Assembly: GCA_023383015.1 (NCBI GenBank)
Contig: JAHDXW010000006.1
Coordinates: forward strand, 62,001-126,000
Direction: 5' to 3'
Source of the DNA: Paracoccaceae bacterium
Lineage (GTDB): Bacteria; Pseudomonadota; Alphaproteobacteria; Rhodobacterales; Rhodobacteraceae
DNA length: 64,000 nucleotides
This document shows, one piece after another, positions 15,540-24,986 of the stretch. The translations under genes were made by a program, and so were the position numbers. Numbering within the stretch: the first letter of the stretch is position 1; every line of letters starts with the position of its first letter. The notes beneath the pieces were generated by a model. That model saw nothing but the letters and a program-made list of their open reading frames with translations. It ran no database searches and was not told the DNA's origin.

Positions 15540-17846
15540 TCAGCCGCGGATCAGGTACACCGGGCTCGACCACGCCTGGGTGCCGTCCTCGAGCGTGACG
15601 CGGGCGTAGAGGGCGTTGTCGCGCCCCGCGGCCAGCACCACCGCGCGCTCCACCGCCATGTCGGGGGTCAGCGGGTCGGCCGGCAGGCGGTGCAGGGTGA
15701 TGCGCCGTGGCAGCACCCCGTCGGCGGCCAGCACCCGGTCCTGCCCGGCAAGGCCGTCGACCTCCACCCCGGCGGTGACGAGCGGCGTCGCCAGCGCGAT
15801 CCGCGCCGCCCCGGGGTCGTCGAGCCAGAGGTCGAAGCCCGCGAAGTTGCCTGTGGTGACGAGCTTCCAGGCCAGCCTGTCGGGGGAGGGTCGGGCAAGG
15901 GTGCGGTCGGGGTTGAAGAAGTTCACCGCCCCGGCGCGCAGGATCCGCGCGCCCGTCACGTCTGCCGTCCCGTCCCAGACCACCTGGCGGAAACGGCCGC
16001 GATAGGCCGCCCCCGACATCAGGACGCGCAGCCGCGACCCGGCGCCGTCGTGGTTGCGGATGGTCGCGACGTGGTCGAGACCGTTGAAAAGGTCGATCCG
16101 CTCGACCCCGCAGGAGGCCGTGACGCGCACCTCGAGCCGCGCCTCTGCCGCATCGGTCTCGGCGATGTCGCCCATTGCGAGGCGCTCCACGGGTGTCGTG
16201 CGGTGGCCGCCGAGGGCGGGGTCGCGGTCGCACAGGCGGGCGGGCACATGCACCGCGACGTCAAGATGCAGCCGCCCGTTCGGCCCGCCCGTGGTGCCGT
16301 AGTGGCGCCGCGACCGCAGCGCGGCGACCACCGCCTCGCGGCTGAGTTCCGGCATGAGCAGGCAGGTCAGCCCGCCGATCGCGCCGAACTGCGAGGCGCC
16401 GGGGTATTCCGCCCCCGGCCGGCCCTTGTGCCCGTCGGAGTTGCAGACGATGCCGACGCGGTGGCCGCGCTGGAGGGCATCGTGCAGGAGCCACTCGAAG
16501 GTGCCCCAGGAGGAATGCACCTCGACCGCCGTCTCGAGCCGCACGTGATGACCCTGCCCGAGGTCGGCATAGCGCCCGCCGCAGTGGGCGAAGCAGATCG
16601 CATCCTCGCCCGCTGCCTCGAGTGCCACGAAAAGCTCGGCGGCGGTGGTGCAGTCGGTTGCGAGGTCGCTGCGGTCGGGGATGAGCGCATGCGACGACCG
16701 CCTGATCGGCCGCCCCTCGGACGTGAAGAAGACGTTGCGGTCGCCGCCGAGCGCGGTGTTGCCCGACCACTCGTAGCCCGGCAGGGTGACGAAGCGCCCC
16801 GGCTCGTTGCGCGCCGCGGTCACGGCGTTGAGCCTGCCCCAGAACTCCGCAGTGATCTGGAAGTCGTTGCCCTGGTGGGAGGCGACATCGAGGAACGCCT
16901 CGTTCCGGCAGAAGTCGAAATAGCGCTCGACGCTGCCGGTGCCGATCGTCTCTTCCGACTGCGCATGGAAGTCGGCCCAGAACGGCCGCAGCGCCGGCGC
17001 GGCCTCGACGACCATGCGCTGGCGGGCGCGGACCGCGCCGGCCCCGTCGCACAGCGTCACCTCGACGGCGCCGGGCGCCGCGGCCACCAGCCCTGCGATC
17101 CGCCGGAAGGTCGCGCCGCGGCCGATCGAGACCCGATCGGGGAGGCCCGCGAGCGGCGGGTCGGCGGCGAGCGCGAAGACCTCCCCGCAGCGGTCCGAGG
17201 GGTTGCCCCAGACGTCCTCGGCCTTCAGCGTCAGCGCGAAGGGCGCGCCGGCCGCGACCATGGAGGGCAGGCCGAGCAGGTGGCGCGCCGGCGGGCCTGG
17301 AACGACCGCCACCTGGGGCTGCACGGGCAGCGACTGGAAGGTGAAGGTCGCGACCGGGTCGACGAGGACATGGAACTCGAAGCTCTCTTCGACGAAGGTC
17401 TGCACCCGCAGGCCGGGCGAGCCTGCCGAGCGGTCGCCCAGCACGATGGTGATCGTGTCGCCGGGCTTCATGAAGCCGTTGACGACCTTGACCGAGAGCG
17501 TGTGGTCGAAGGGCCGGACGTTGCCCTTGCGCTCGAAGCGGCATTCCAGCACCGCCAGGTTGGAGGCGGTGACGGTGGCATATCCCGGCGCCTTCGGGTC
17601 GGAGAACTGCAGGGGCGTCTGGTCGGCGGCGAAGCGGAAGGCAAGCCGCAGCGCGCCGCTGTCATCGATGCCGTAGCGGCCGGCGGTGTAGGTGAGCGTG
17701 AAGCTCTGCCACGACCCCGCCTCCACCGGCCCTGCGGGCTCGACCCGCGCGGTGCCGAGGTCGGCGGGGTCGAGCGGCGCGGGGATCGGCGTGCACTGCT
17801 GCCCGCCCCCGGCAAGGCGGGCGGGGGGCACGGCGGGCGGGGTCAT
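15540..17846 (-). CDS. Large DUF3604/PHP-like metal-dependent hydrolase
   Basis: A 768-residue protein with start at 17846 after GCAGGAGGA. The N-terminal ~280 residues look like beta-sandwich (Ig-like) modules with no signal peptide. From ~290 there is a PHP/DUF3604-like hydrolase core: F-W-A-D-F-H-A-Q-S, then F-L-D-V-A-S-H-Q-G-N, L-P-G-Y-E-W-S-G, C-F-A-H-C-G-G, E-V-H-S-S-W-G and C-N-S-D-G-H-K-G, which supply the His/Asp/Glu metal ligands. The C-terminal ~230 residues are beta-rich. Last gene of the importer-SDR-aldo/keto reductase operon. Function of DUF3604 proteins is unknown; a phosphoester or polymer-fragment hydrolase is plausible. Confidence 0.7.
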   Translation of the reverse strand: MTPPAVPPARLAGGGQQCTPIPAPLDPADLGTARVEPAGPVEAGSWQSFTLTYTAGRYGIDDSGALRLAFRFAADQTPLQFSDPKAPGYATVTASNLAVLECRFERKGNVRPFDHTLSVKVVNGFMKPGDTITIVLGDRSAGSPGLRVQTFVEESFEFHVLVDPVATFTFQSLPVQPQVAVVPGPPARHLLGLPSMVAAGAPFALTLKAEDVWGNPSDRCGEVFALAADPPLAGLPDRVSIGRGATFRRIAGLVAAAPGAVEVTLCDGAGAVRARQRMVVEAAPALRPFWADFHAQSEETIGTGSVERYFDFCRNEAFLDVASHQGNDFQITAEFWGRLNAVTAARNEPGRFVTLPGYEWSGNTALGGDRNVFFTSEGRPIRRSSHALIPDRSDLATDCTTAAELFVALEAAGEDAICFAHCGGRYADLGQGHHVRLETAVEVHSSWGTFEWLLHDALQRGHRVGIVCNSDGHKGRPGAEYPGASQFGAIGGLTCLLMPELSREAVVAALRSRRHYGTTGGPNGRLHLDVAVHVPARLCDRDPALGGHRTTPVERLAMGDIAETDAAEARLEVRVTASCGVERIDLFNGLDHVATIRNHDGAGSRLRVLMSGAAYRGRFRQVVWDGTADVTGARILRAGAVNFFNPDRTLARPSPDRLAWKLVTTGNFAGFDLWLDDPGAARIALATPLVTAGVEVDGLAGQDRVLAADGVLPRRITLHRLPADPLTPDMAVERAVVLAAGRDNALYARVTLEDGTQAWSSPVYLIRG

Positions 17847-17876
17847 GGCGATCCTCCTGCAGGGCCGGCCGTGCGG

Positions 17877-18866
17877 CTAGCGCATCCGGCCGGGCGAGAC
17901 CCACATGTCGGGGTTGCGCCCGACCTTGGCCTTCACCGTCTCGGTCGCCGCCGAAAGCCGGGCGAGCATGTCGGCCGACAGCTTCGCCTGCGTGGCGGGC
18001 AGGTTCCAGCCCAGCTCCTCGGGCTTGCGCGCGCCCACGAGGTAGGATGTCACCCCCGGCTGCGCCCGAAGCCAGGCCAGCGCCATGATCGCCATCGGCA
18101 TCCCCGCCTCTTCCGCCAGCCCGCGCAGGGTGTCGAGAGCCTCGAACACCTCGGCCTCGGCTCCCGGCTCGCCGTGCTTGGCCTTCGGGCGCGCGCTCGA
18201 ATACCAGCGGGACTGTGCGATGCCCTCGGGCACCTCGTCGGCGCTGCGATAGCGCCCCGTCAAGAGGCCCTGCGCCAGCGGGCTGTAGCAGATGAGGCCG
18301 ACCCCGCGTGCGACGCAGAGCGGCTGGATCTCGTGCTCGATCACCCGCCACAGCAGGCTGAAGGGCAGTTGGTCGGTGACGCACTCGGACAGCGCGAGCA
18401 GGTCGGTCAAGTCGCGGACGGCGAAGTTCGATACCCCGATGGCCCGGATCTTCCCGGCCTCCTTAAGCCGCTGCAATGCCCCCACGGTGTCAGCCAGCGG
18501 GATGTCGGCGTTCGCCCAGTGGAGCTGATAGAGGTCGATCCAGTCGGTCCCGAGCGCCTTCAGGCTGCGCTCGCAGGCCGCTGCGAGGTCGGCAGGCGCG
18601 AGGTTCTTCTTTGCCACCTTGGATGCGATCACCGCCTTGTCGCGCCGCCCCGCCAGCGCCAGCCCGAGGACCCGCTCCGAAGCGCCCCAGCCGTAGGCCT
18701 CGGCAGTGTCGAAGAAGTTGATGCCGGCGTCCAGCGCAGCGTGGACCGTGGCGATCGAGTCCTCGTCGCTCTGCTCGCCCCAGTAGGCGGGTTCACCAAA
18801 GGGCCAGCAGCCCAGCGCCATTTCCGAAACCGTGATGTCGGTGTTCCCGAGCTTTCGGTACTGCAT
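17877..18866 (-). CDS. Aldo/keto reductase
   Basis: A 329-residue NADPH-dependent aldo/keto reductase with the full catalytic tetrad visible: Asp53 and Tyr58 in F-F-D-T-A-E-A-Y-G, Lys83 in I-A-S-K-V and His115 in Y-Q-L-H-W. G-V-S-N-F near 145 and a C-terminal V-G-A-R-K-P-E cofactor motif near 275 are typical of the YhdN/Tas-type subgroup. Start at 18866 follows AAGGAGA. It sits 30 bases upstream of the DUF3604-like gene and 37 bases downstream of an SDR, so two redox enzymes are co-expressed with this importer. Confidence 0.92.
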   Translation of the reverse strand: MQYRKLGNTDITVSEMALGCWPFGEPAYWGEQSDEDSIATVHAALDAGINFFDTAEAYGWGASERVLGLALAGRRDKAVIASKVAKKNLAPADLAAACERSLKALGTDWIDLYQLHWANADIPLADTVGALQRLKEAGKIRAIGVSNFAVRDLTDLLALSECVTDQLPFSLLWRVIEHEIQPLCVARGVGLICYSPLAQGLLTGRYRSADEVPEGIAQSRWYSSARPKAKHGEPGAEAEVFEALDTLRGLAEEAGMPMAIMALAWLRAQPGVTSYLVGARKPEELGWNLPATQAKLSADMLARLSAATETVKAKVGRNPDMWVSPGRMR

Positions 18867-18903
18867 GTCCGTCCGTCTCCTTCCGCCCGCCCCGCGCAGG
18901 CGC

Positions 18904-19695
18904 CTAGTAGTTCGACCAGCCCCCGTCCACCGTCAGGACCTGGGCGGTGATGAAGTCGCCCGCCCGGCTGGCCATGAACTGGCAGGCGGCGGCGATGTCG
19001 TCGGGCCAGCCGCGGACCGACAACGCCTGAAGCGAGGAAAGCCGGCCGAGTTCGGCCTTGCCGCCCTCCTCGAAATGCCGCTCGCTGGCGATGGCGCCGG
19101 GGACGACGCAGTTCACACGGATGCCGGAGGCGCCCTCGGCGCGCGCAAGCGAGCGGGTGAAGCCGATCAGCCCGTGCTTGGTGGTGACGTAGTGCAGCGC
19201 GCGGGGGTCGCCGATATGGGCCATCACCGAGCCGATGGTCAGGATCTTGCCGTAGCCTGCCGCCCGCATCGCCGGCACCGCGGCGCGCGCCGCGATGTAG
19301 GCGCCGCGCAGGTTGACGGCCATCATGTCGTCCCAGGCCGCGACGCCGATCTCCTGCCAGGGTGCCTTGGAGACGTCCGCGGCGTTGACGACCAGCGTGT
19401 CGGGGGCGGCCCCGAAGTGGGCCGAGGTCGCAGCGAAGGCGGCAGCGGTGGCGTCCTCGTCGGCGGCATCGGCGACCACGCCCAGAAGCGCCGCGGCGCC
19501 GAGTTCGGCCTCCAGCGCGGCGGCGGCGGCGGCGCTGACCGCATCGTCAAGCCGGGTGATCGCCACCCGCGCCCCTGACCGGACGAAGCGCCGCGCGATC
19601 GCTGCCCCGATCCCCCGCGCCCCGCCGGTGACCAGGGCGACCCGCCCGGCCAGCGCGAAATCCCTGTCGCTTCCCGTGGTGTTCGGCCCGCTCAT
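18904..19695 (-). CDS. Short-chain dehydrogenase/reductase (SDR)
   Basis: A 263-residue SDR. The start at 19695 overlaps the upstream ATPase stop (ATGA) and follows GGAGGAG. Cofactor site T-G-G-A-R-G-I-G near residue 24; N-A-A-D near 110 in place of the usual NNAG; catalytic Ser in I-G-S-V-M near 154 and Y-V-T-T-K near 167; L-T-V-D-G-G-W near the C-terminus. It is the sixth gene of the operon that begins with the binding protein at 24986. Confidence 0.9.
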   Translation of the reverse strand: MSGPNTTGSDRDFALAGRVALVTGGARGIGAAIARRFVRSGARVAITRLDDAVSAAAAAALEAELGAAALLGVVADAADEDATAAAFAATSAHFGAAPDTLVVNAADVSKAPWQEIGVAAWDDMMAVNLRGAYIAARAAVPAMRAAGYGKILTIGSVMAHIGDPRALHYVTTKHGLIGFTRSLARAEGASGIRVNCVVPGAIASERHFEEGGKAELGRLSSLQALSVRGWPDDIAAACQFMASRAGDFITAQVLTVDGGWSNY

Positions 19696-20501
19696 CGCCG
19701 CTCCTCCGCCTCGTCCCAGCCTGCCCGCGCGAGGCTGACATCCGCCGCCGCGGCCACCAGCGCCGCCGTGTAGGGGTTCTCGGGGCTGCCGAGCACGCGG
19801 TGCGTCGGCCCGGCCTCGACGACGCGGCCGCGGTGAAGCACGATCACATGCTCGGTCAGCCGGGCGACGACGGCGAGATTGTGGGTGACCATCACCAGCG
19901 CAAGGCCGAGATCCTCGCGCAGATCCATCAGCAGGTTCAGGACCTGCGCCTGCACCGAGACGTCGAGCGCGCTGGTCGGCTCGTCGGCATAGAGGACGGC
20001 CGGGCGGACCGAGAGCGCGCGCGCGATCGCGACGCGCTGCAGCTGGCCGCCCGACAGCTGGTGGGGATAGCGGCCGAGCACCTCGGCCTGCAGCCCGACG
20101 CGCGCAAGGCTTGCGGCGAGCTCGGCGTCGGTGGGCTGGCGGCTCTCCAGCGAGCGAACGGGCTCGGCCAGCGCGCGCGCCACCGTCATGCGCGGGTCGA
20201 GCGAGCGGCGCGGGTTCTGGAACACGATCTGGTTGCGGGCGAGGAAGGCGCGCCGGTCGGTGGCCAGCCAGTCGGTCACCGGCCGGCCGTCGAAGGACAG
20301 CGCGCCCCGGTCGGGGCGGAGCAGGCCGCACATCAGCCGGATCAGCGTCGACTTGCCCGAACCCGATTCGCCGACGATGCCGAGCGTCCCGCGGGCCGGA
20401 AGCGCCAGCGAGATGTCGGCCAGCGTCCAGTCCTGGCCGGTGCCGCGCCGGCTCGAGCCATAGCGGAAATGGAGACCGCCGACCTCGACCAGCGCCGTCA
20501 T
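19692..20501 (-). CDS. Peptide-type ABC transporter ATPase (DppF-like)
   Basis: A 269-residue ATPase: Walker A G-E-S-G-S-G-K-S-T near residue 44, Q-loop V-F-Q-N-P near 92, signature L-S-G-G-Q near 151, Walker B V-L-Y-A-D-E-P near 171 and H-loop V-T-H-N near 205. Position after a DppD-like ATPase, with which it overlaps by 4 bases, identifies it as the second nucleotide-binding subunit. Shorter than typical DppF (about 330 residues) because the cysteine-containing C-terminal extension is missing. Confidence 0.93.
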   Translation of the reverse strand: MTALVEVGGLHFRYGSSRRGTGQDWTLADISLALPARGTLGIVGESGSGKSTLIRLMCGLLRPDRGALSFDGRPVTDWLATDRRAFLARNQIVFQNPRRSLDPRMTVARALAEPVRSLESRQPTDAELAASLARVGLQAEVLGRYPHQLSGGQLQRVAIARALSVRPAVLYADEPTSALDVSVQAQVLNLLMDLREDLGLALVMVTHNLAVVARLTEHVIVLHRGRVVEAGPTHRVLGSPENPYTAALVAAAADVSLARAGWDEAEERR

Positions 20502-21472
20502 CGCCCTGCCTCCGTGCCGACCGGATGCCAGCACTTGACCCAGCCGTTGCCGCCCTGGGGCGTGATCGGAGGATCTTCGGCGCATGCGGCCGTTGCATGG
20601 CGGCAGCGGTTGCGGAACCGGCAGCCGGCAGGAAAGCGCCCTGCCGCCGGCACCGAGCCCTCGATCACCGCGAACCGCCGGCCGGTCATGGCCGCGATTT
20701 CGTCGCCCCCCGGAAGGCCCGGGTTGGCGCCGATCAGCGCCGCAGTGTAGCGGTGGCGCGGCGTCTCGGCGAGCGCGCCCGCCGACGCGAGCTCCACCAT
20801 CCGGCCGCCGTAGATGACGCCGATGTCGTCGCACACGGCCCGCACCACCCCGAGCTCGTGGCTGACGAAAAGCAGCGCCATGCGCTGGGCGCGGCTGAGG
20901 TCGAGGATCAGCCGCAGGATCTCGTTCTGCACCGTAACGTCCAGCGCCGTTGTCGGCTCGTCGGCGATCAGGAGTTGCGGCCGCGCGGCGATGGCCATGG
21001 CGATCAGCACACGCTGCTGCTGTCCACCCGAGATCTGGTGGGGATAGCGCTGGTAGAGCACCTCGGGCTCGGGCAGGCGGACCTGGGCAAACAGCTCCAG
21101 CACCCGGGCGCGGATCGCCGCGCCGCCGAGGTCGGTGTTCAGCCGCAGCGCCTCGGCCACCTGCGGGCCGACCCGGGTGGTGGGGTTCAGCGCGCGCGTC
21201 GGGTCCTGGGGGATGAACCCGATCCGCGCCCCGCGGACCTTCGCCATGGCCGCGTCCGAGAGCCCGACCAGTTCGCGGTCCTCGAAGCGGACCGATCCCG
21301 CAAGCCGCGCCTCGCGCGGTTGCAGCCCGGCGATGCTCATCGCCGTGATCGACTTGCCCGAGCCGGATTCGCCCACCAGCCCGACCCGGCGGCCCTGTGC
21401 GATGTCCAGCCGCTCGATGTGGACAAGCTCGAGGGGCCCGACGCTTACCCTGAGGTCGCGGATGGTCAGCAT
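20498..21472 (-). CDS. Peptide-type ABC transporter ATPase (DppD-like)
   Basis: A 324-residue ATPase with Walker A G-E-S-G-S-G-K-S near residue 35, Q-loop I-P-Q-D-P near 88, signature I-S-G-G-Q near 147, Walker [10 protein letters not shown] near 167, and the oligopeptide C-terminal extension (C-R-F-R-N-R-C, later C-A-E-D, K-C-W) that can hold an Fe-S cluster in DppD. Start overlaps the permease stop by one base (TGATG). Pairs with the DppF-like subunit. Confidence 0.93.
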   Translation of the reverse strand: MLTIRDLRVSVGPLELVHIERLDIAQGRRVGLVGESGSGKSITAMSIAGLQPREARLAGSVRFEDRELVGLSDAAMAKVRGARIGFIPQDPTRALNPTTRVGPQVAEALRLNTDLGGAAIRARVLELFAQVRLPEPEVLYQRYPHQISGGQQQRVLIAMAIAARPQLLIADEPTTALDVTVQNEILRLILDLSRAQRMALLFVSHELGVVRAVCDDIGVIYGGRMVELASAGALAETPRHRYTAALIGANPGLPGGDEIAAMTGRRFAVIEGSVPAAGRFPAGCRFRNRCRHATAACAEDPPITPQGGNGWVKCWHPVGTEAGR

Positions 21473-22353
21473 CAGTGGCCCGCCTGGGTCAGCTGGCGCG
21501 GGTCGAGCCAGGCGCGAAGCCCGTCGCCGAGGATGTTGAAGCCGAGCACGGCGACCATGATCGCCGCGCCGGGAAACACCATCAGCCCCGGGGCGACGTC
21601 GATCATCGGCTGTGCCTCCTTCAGGAGCCGCCCCCAGGACGCGGTAGGCGGTTGCGCGCCGATGCCGAGGAAGGACAGTGCCGCCTCGGCCAGGATGCCC
21701 GAGGCGAACATGATCGAGGCCTGCACGATCAGGATCGGCGAGATGTTGGGCAGCACGTGGCGGAAGAGAACGTAGGTGCGGCTGCGGCCGTAGGCGTAGG
21801 CGGCCTCGACATAGTCGAGCGCGAGGATCTGCCGCGCCGGTCCGATCGTCACGCGCGCGGCGATCGGGATGAACCAGATCACGATCGCGATGATCGAGGC
21901 GGTGTTGCCGGGCTCGAGGGCGGTGGCGATGACAAGGGCGATCAGGATGCCGGGGATCGCCACGCCAACATCGACCGCCCGTGACATGACCGACTGGCGG
22001 GCGCCGCTGGCCGCCGCCGTGGCCAGTCCGATCGCGGTGCCGACCACCAGCGCCACCAGCGTCGCGACGATCGAGACATAGAGCGACGTGCGTGCCCCGA
22101 CGATGATCTGGGTGAGCATGTCACGCCCCAGACGGTCGGCGCCGAGCGGGAAGCCGGGGGTGCCGGGCGGGACAAGCCGGCTGCGCACGTTGATGCGCGC
22201 GGGGTCGTGCGGCGTCCAGATGTAGGACAGCAGCGCCACCCCGACGACAAGCCCCACCAGCACGCCGCCGATGATCAGAGCCAGCGGCAGGTGGCGGCGG
22301 ACGGCCGGAACGGCCTCGCCGTCGGCGGCGGTGAGCGGTGCAGGGTCAGCCAT
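21472..22353 (-). CDS. Peptide-type ABC transporter permease (DppC-like)
   Basis: A 293-residue permease: N-terminal helix at about 23-46, P-L-G-A-D-R-L-G-R-D near 73, EAA loop with V-E-A-A-Y-A-Y-G-R-S near 187 and L-S-F-L-G-I-G-A-Q-P-P near 236, which is characteristic of DppC. Overlaps the upstream permease gene by 8 bases. Third gene of the importer operon. Confidence 0.92.
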   Translation of the reverse strand: MADPAPLTAADGEAVPAVRRHLPLALIIGGVLVGLVVGVALLSYIWTPHDPARINVRSRLVPPGTPGFPLGADRLGRDMLTQIIVGARTSLYVSIVATLVALVVGTAIGLATAAASGARQSVMSRAVDVGVAIPGILIALVIATALEPGNTASIIAIVIWFIPIAARVTIGPARQILALDYVEAAYAYGRSRTYVLFRHVLPNISPILIVQASIMFASGILAEAALSFLGIGAQPPTASWGRLLKEAQPMIDVAPGLMVFPGAAIMVAVLGFNILGDGLRAWLDPRQLTQAGH

Positions 22354-23323
22354 GGGTCGGCTTGCCCTTGCGGTCGGCGATGCGCGGGTCGAGCAGGCCG
22401 TAGGAAAGGTCCATGAAGAAGTTCATCACCAGCACGATCATCAGGATGACAAAGGCGAGCGACTGGACCACCAGCACCTCGCGGCCCTGCACCGCGACCA
22501 GCAGCAGCCGCCCGAGCCCGGGAATGACGAAGACGTTCTCGATGACGATCGCCCCGGCCATCAGGCTGCCGAGCTGAAGGGTGCTGACCGTCAGGACCGG
22601 GATCGCGACGTTGCGCAGCCCGTGCAGCAGCACCGCGGCGTTGAAGGTGCGCCCCTTGGCCATGGCGGTGCGGATGTAGTCCTCGTTCATCACGTCCAGC
22701 ATTGCCGAGCGCACGAAGCGGGTCTTGACCGCGGTGCTGCCGAGGCTCAGGGCGGCGATCGGCAGGATCAGCGACACCAGCGAGGCGCGCGGGTCCTCGA
22801 GCATCGGCACGTAGCCGCCGGCCGGCAGCCAGCCGAGGTAGACGGCGAAGAGGTAGACCAGGAGCAGCCCGGCCCAGAACGAGGGCACGGCGATGCCGAG
22901 CTGGGCGAAGACGTCCACCGCCGTGCCGCGGGCGTTGCGGGCGTTGAGCGCCGAATAGGTTCCGATCGCGAGCGCGATCGTGATCGAGACGATGAGCGAG
23001 CCGAAGGCAAGCAGTGTCGTCGGGCCCAGCCGGTCGGAGATCTGCTCGAAGATGTCGTAGCCGCCCGCGTAGGACCTGCCGAGGTTGCCGGTGAAGAAGC
23101 CGCCCATCCAGTCGAGGTATTGCACATGCCACGGCCGGTTCAGCCCGAGCTCCTCGCGCAGGGCGATGGCGGCCTCGGGCGCGGCCTCCTGCCCGAGGAT
23201 CATCAGCGCGACGTCGCCGCCAAGAAGCCGCAGGAGCCCGAAGACGACGAGCGAGCCGATCACGGCCGAGACGAAGAGCGTCATGGCCTCGCGCGTGAAC
23301 ACCAGGAGAACCCTCGAGTTCAT
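22346..23323 (-). CDS. Peptide-type ABC transporter permease (DppB-like)
   Basis: A 325-residue permease, start at 23323 after GGGGAAG. N-terminal helix, the L-G-L-N-R-P-W-H-V-Q-Y-L-D-W periplasmic loop near 60, EAA loop R-T-A-M-A-K-G-R-T near 212, and the C-terminal L-L-D-P-R-I-A-D-R tail typical of DppB. The gap to the binding-protein gene upstream holds a strong hairpin (23376-23410), so this gene is probably expressed below the binding protein. Confidence 0.92.
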   Translation of the reverse strand: MNSRVLLVFTREAMTLFVSAVIGSLVVFGLLRLLGGDVALMILGQEAAPEAAIALREELGLNRPWHVQYLDWMGGFFTGNLGRSYAGGYDIFEQISDRLGPTTLLAFGSLIVSITIALAIGTYSALNARNARGTAVDVFAQLGIAVPSFWAGLLLVYLFAVYLGWLPAGGYVPMLEDPRASLVSLILPIAALSLGSTAVKTRFVRSAMLDVMNEDYIRTAMAKGRTFNAAVLLHGLRNVAIPVLTVSTLQLGSLMAGAIVIENVFVIPGLGRLLLVAVQGREVLVVQSLAFVILMIVLVMNFFMDLSYGLLDPRIADRKGKPTHG

Positions 23324-23375
23324 CAACTTCCCCTTCGCCCCCTCGGGCACGGCAAGGGCCGGCCTCGGCCGGCCC

Positions 23376-23410
23376 GCAAGCGGGCGCCCCCGGGGCGCCC
23401 GCCGGCTTGC
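23376..23410 (-). other. Inter-cistronic hairpin downstream of the binding-protein gene
   Basis: Inverted repeat CGGGCGCCCC (23381-23390) and GGGGCGCCCG (23392-23401), extended by GCAAG (23376-23380) with CTTGC (23406-23410) across a 4-base bulge. It lies 8 bases after the binding-protein stop and before the permease. Such stems stabilise upstream mRNA or attenuate downstream genes. Nearly the same core is found at 25314-25338. Confidence 0.65.
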
Positions 23411-23417
23411 GCGCGGA

Positions 23418-24986
23418 CTAGTCGGTCCAACGCAGTCTCCGCGCGTCGATCTCGCCGTAGACGATGAACGGCTTGAAGCCGACGATGCCATCACGGGCGA
23501 GCGCTGGGAACGACTGGGCATAGAGCGGAATGACCCAGGCGCTTTCGGCGAGAAGGCCGACGATCCGCTCCATGACCTTGATGTACTCGGCCCGGTCGAG
23601 GATGGTGTCCGACTGCCTGACCAGATCGTCGAAACCCTCGATGCAGACCTGGTTGTCCGCCGCGCCGAGCGGCGGCCGTCCACCGCGACAGATGAAGGCC
23701 TCTGCCTTGCCGACGCCACCCACGACAGTTGCATCGTAGTCGCCGTTCCTCCAGGCCCGATCAAGCCAGGTCGCCACGTCCATCGGGCGCGGCTCGATCA
23801 CTATCCCTGCCTCCTCGAACTGGAAGACGAGCAGATCCTTGATTTGCGGGGATTGCCCCGTGATGATGTAGGGGAAGCTCAGCCTGAGGGTCTCGATCCC
23901 TGCCTCCCGCAGCAGGGCGCGGGATTTCTGCGGGTCGTAGTCGTAGGGGCAATATCCGTTGTTCCACGGCTCGGTAAACGGAATGACAATCTGGCAGATC
24001 GTCTTGCCGATGCCGGACTGGGCGGCGAAAAGGATGTCGTCGCGGTAGATCGCATGGGCGATCGCCTGCCGCACCCTGATGTCCCGCAGCGTCTCGTTGC
24101 GCGGATTGAGGAACACATACTGGATGTAAAGCGGCTCCGGCACCACGAGCTTCAGGTTCTGGCTGCCGTCCAGATTGCGCGCGCGGTCCATGCCTTCGCC
24201 GACGACTGAGGCCACCATGTCGATTTCGCCGGCAAGCAGCGCGTTGATCGCCGAGGTCTCGTCGGGGATGAAGCGATGCACGATGCGCTCGAAGTGCGGC
24301 TTGTCGCCCCAATAGTCCTCGAAGCGCTCGAGCATCAGATGCACGTCGGGCCGGTATTCACCGAAGACATAGGGTCCGCTGCCGATCATCTCGGAGGCAG
24401 CATTTCGCGTCTCGTGGAAGTTCTCCGGAACGATGATCCCCGACATGCTGCCAAGTTCGCCAAGCAGGCGCTGGCTTGGCGTCGAAAGCGTCAGTCGCAC
24501 GGTCCTGCGGTCGACCGCCTCGACCGATACGACCGGCACCAGCGGGCCCTTTGTCACGGCAATCGGGGACACCTTGTTCTTCAGCAGCGAGTAGACCACG
24601 TCATCGGCGTCGAGGTCGCTGCCGTCGTGGAACTTCGCCTCGCGGATGTGGAAGGTATAGATCAGGCCGTCGTCGCTGATCTCCCAGGAGTCCGCAAGCC
24701 AGGGTCCGACGGTCCCGTCGCCCAGTTGTTCCAGCAACGGCTCGAGCACGTTGTGCAGGGTCGGGGCCATGAGCGCGGTGGGGGCCGCCTGCCAGTAGTT
24801 CCAGGCCGGCGGTTCCGACGGGAAGGACCAGGTAAGCGTGGTTCCCCGGTCCTGGGCGAGGGCTGTCCCGCCGGCGCCCAATGCGGCGGCGGCAGCAAGG
24901 ACTGCGGCGAGGGCGACCCCCGAACCGCGGCGAGGTTGCATTCCAGAGCCCCCGTTGGAGGGCCTTGAGCCGCGAGCGTCCTGCAT
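23418..24986 (-). CDS. ABC transporter substrate-binding protein, family 5 (peptide/nickel type), paralogue 1
   Basis: A 522-residue periplasmic binding protein. The start at 24986 follows a perfect GGAGGT six bases upstream; an internal ATG at 24941 would give a more standard signal peptide (hydrophobic run then A-L-A-Q). Family 5 landmarks: L-T-W-S-F-P near residue 50, F-H-I-R-E-A-K-F-H-D-G-S-D near 120, G-S-G-P-Y-V-F-G-E-Y-R near 195, R-F-I-P-D-E-T near 235 and D-I-R-V-R-Q-A-I-A-H-A near 305. It heads the operon for two permeases and two ATPases. Highly similar over its whole length to the gene just upstream (25353-26930). Confidence 0.92.
   Translation of the reverse strand: MQDARGSRPSNGGSGMQPRRGSGVALAAVLAAAAALGAGGTALAQDRGTTLTWSFPSEPPAWNYWQAAPTALMAPTLHNVLEPLLEQLGDGTVGPWLADSWEISDDGLIYTFHIREAKFHDGSDLDADDVVYSLLKNKVSPIAVTKGPLVPVVSVEAVDRRTVRLTLSTPSQRLLGELGSMSGIIVPENFHETRNAASEMIGSGPYVFGEYRPDVHLMLERFEDYWGDKPHFERIVHRFIPDETSAINALLAGEIDMVASVVGEGMDRARNLDGSQNLKLVVPEPLYIQYVFLNPRNETLRDIRVRQAIAHAIYRDDILFAAQSGIGKTICQIVIPFTEPWNNGYCPYDYDPQKSRALLREAGIETLRLSFPYIITGQSPQIKDLLVFQFEEAGIVIEPRPMDVATWLDRAWRNGDYDATVVGGVGKAEAFICRGGRPPLGAADNQVCIEGFDDLVRQSDTILDRAEYIKVMERIVGLLAESAWVIPLYAQSFPALARDGIVGFKPFIVYGEIDARRLRWTD

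Noticed and set aside
15690-18950. Long plus-strand frame opposite the DUF3604-like and aldo/keto reductase genes
   Set aside because: Composition is that of a shadow frame and the opposite strand has clear motifs and ribosome sites.
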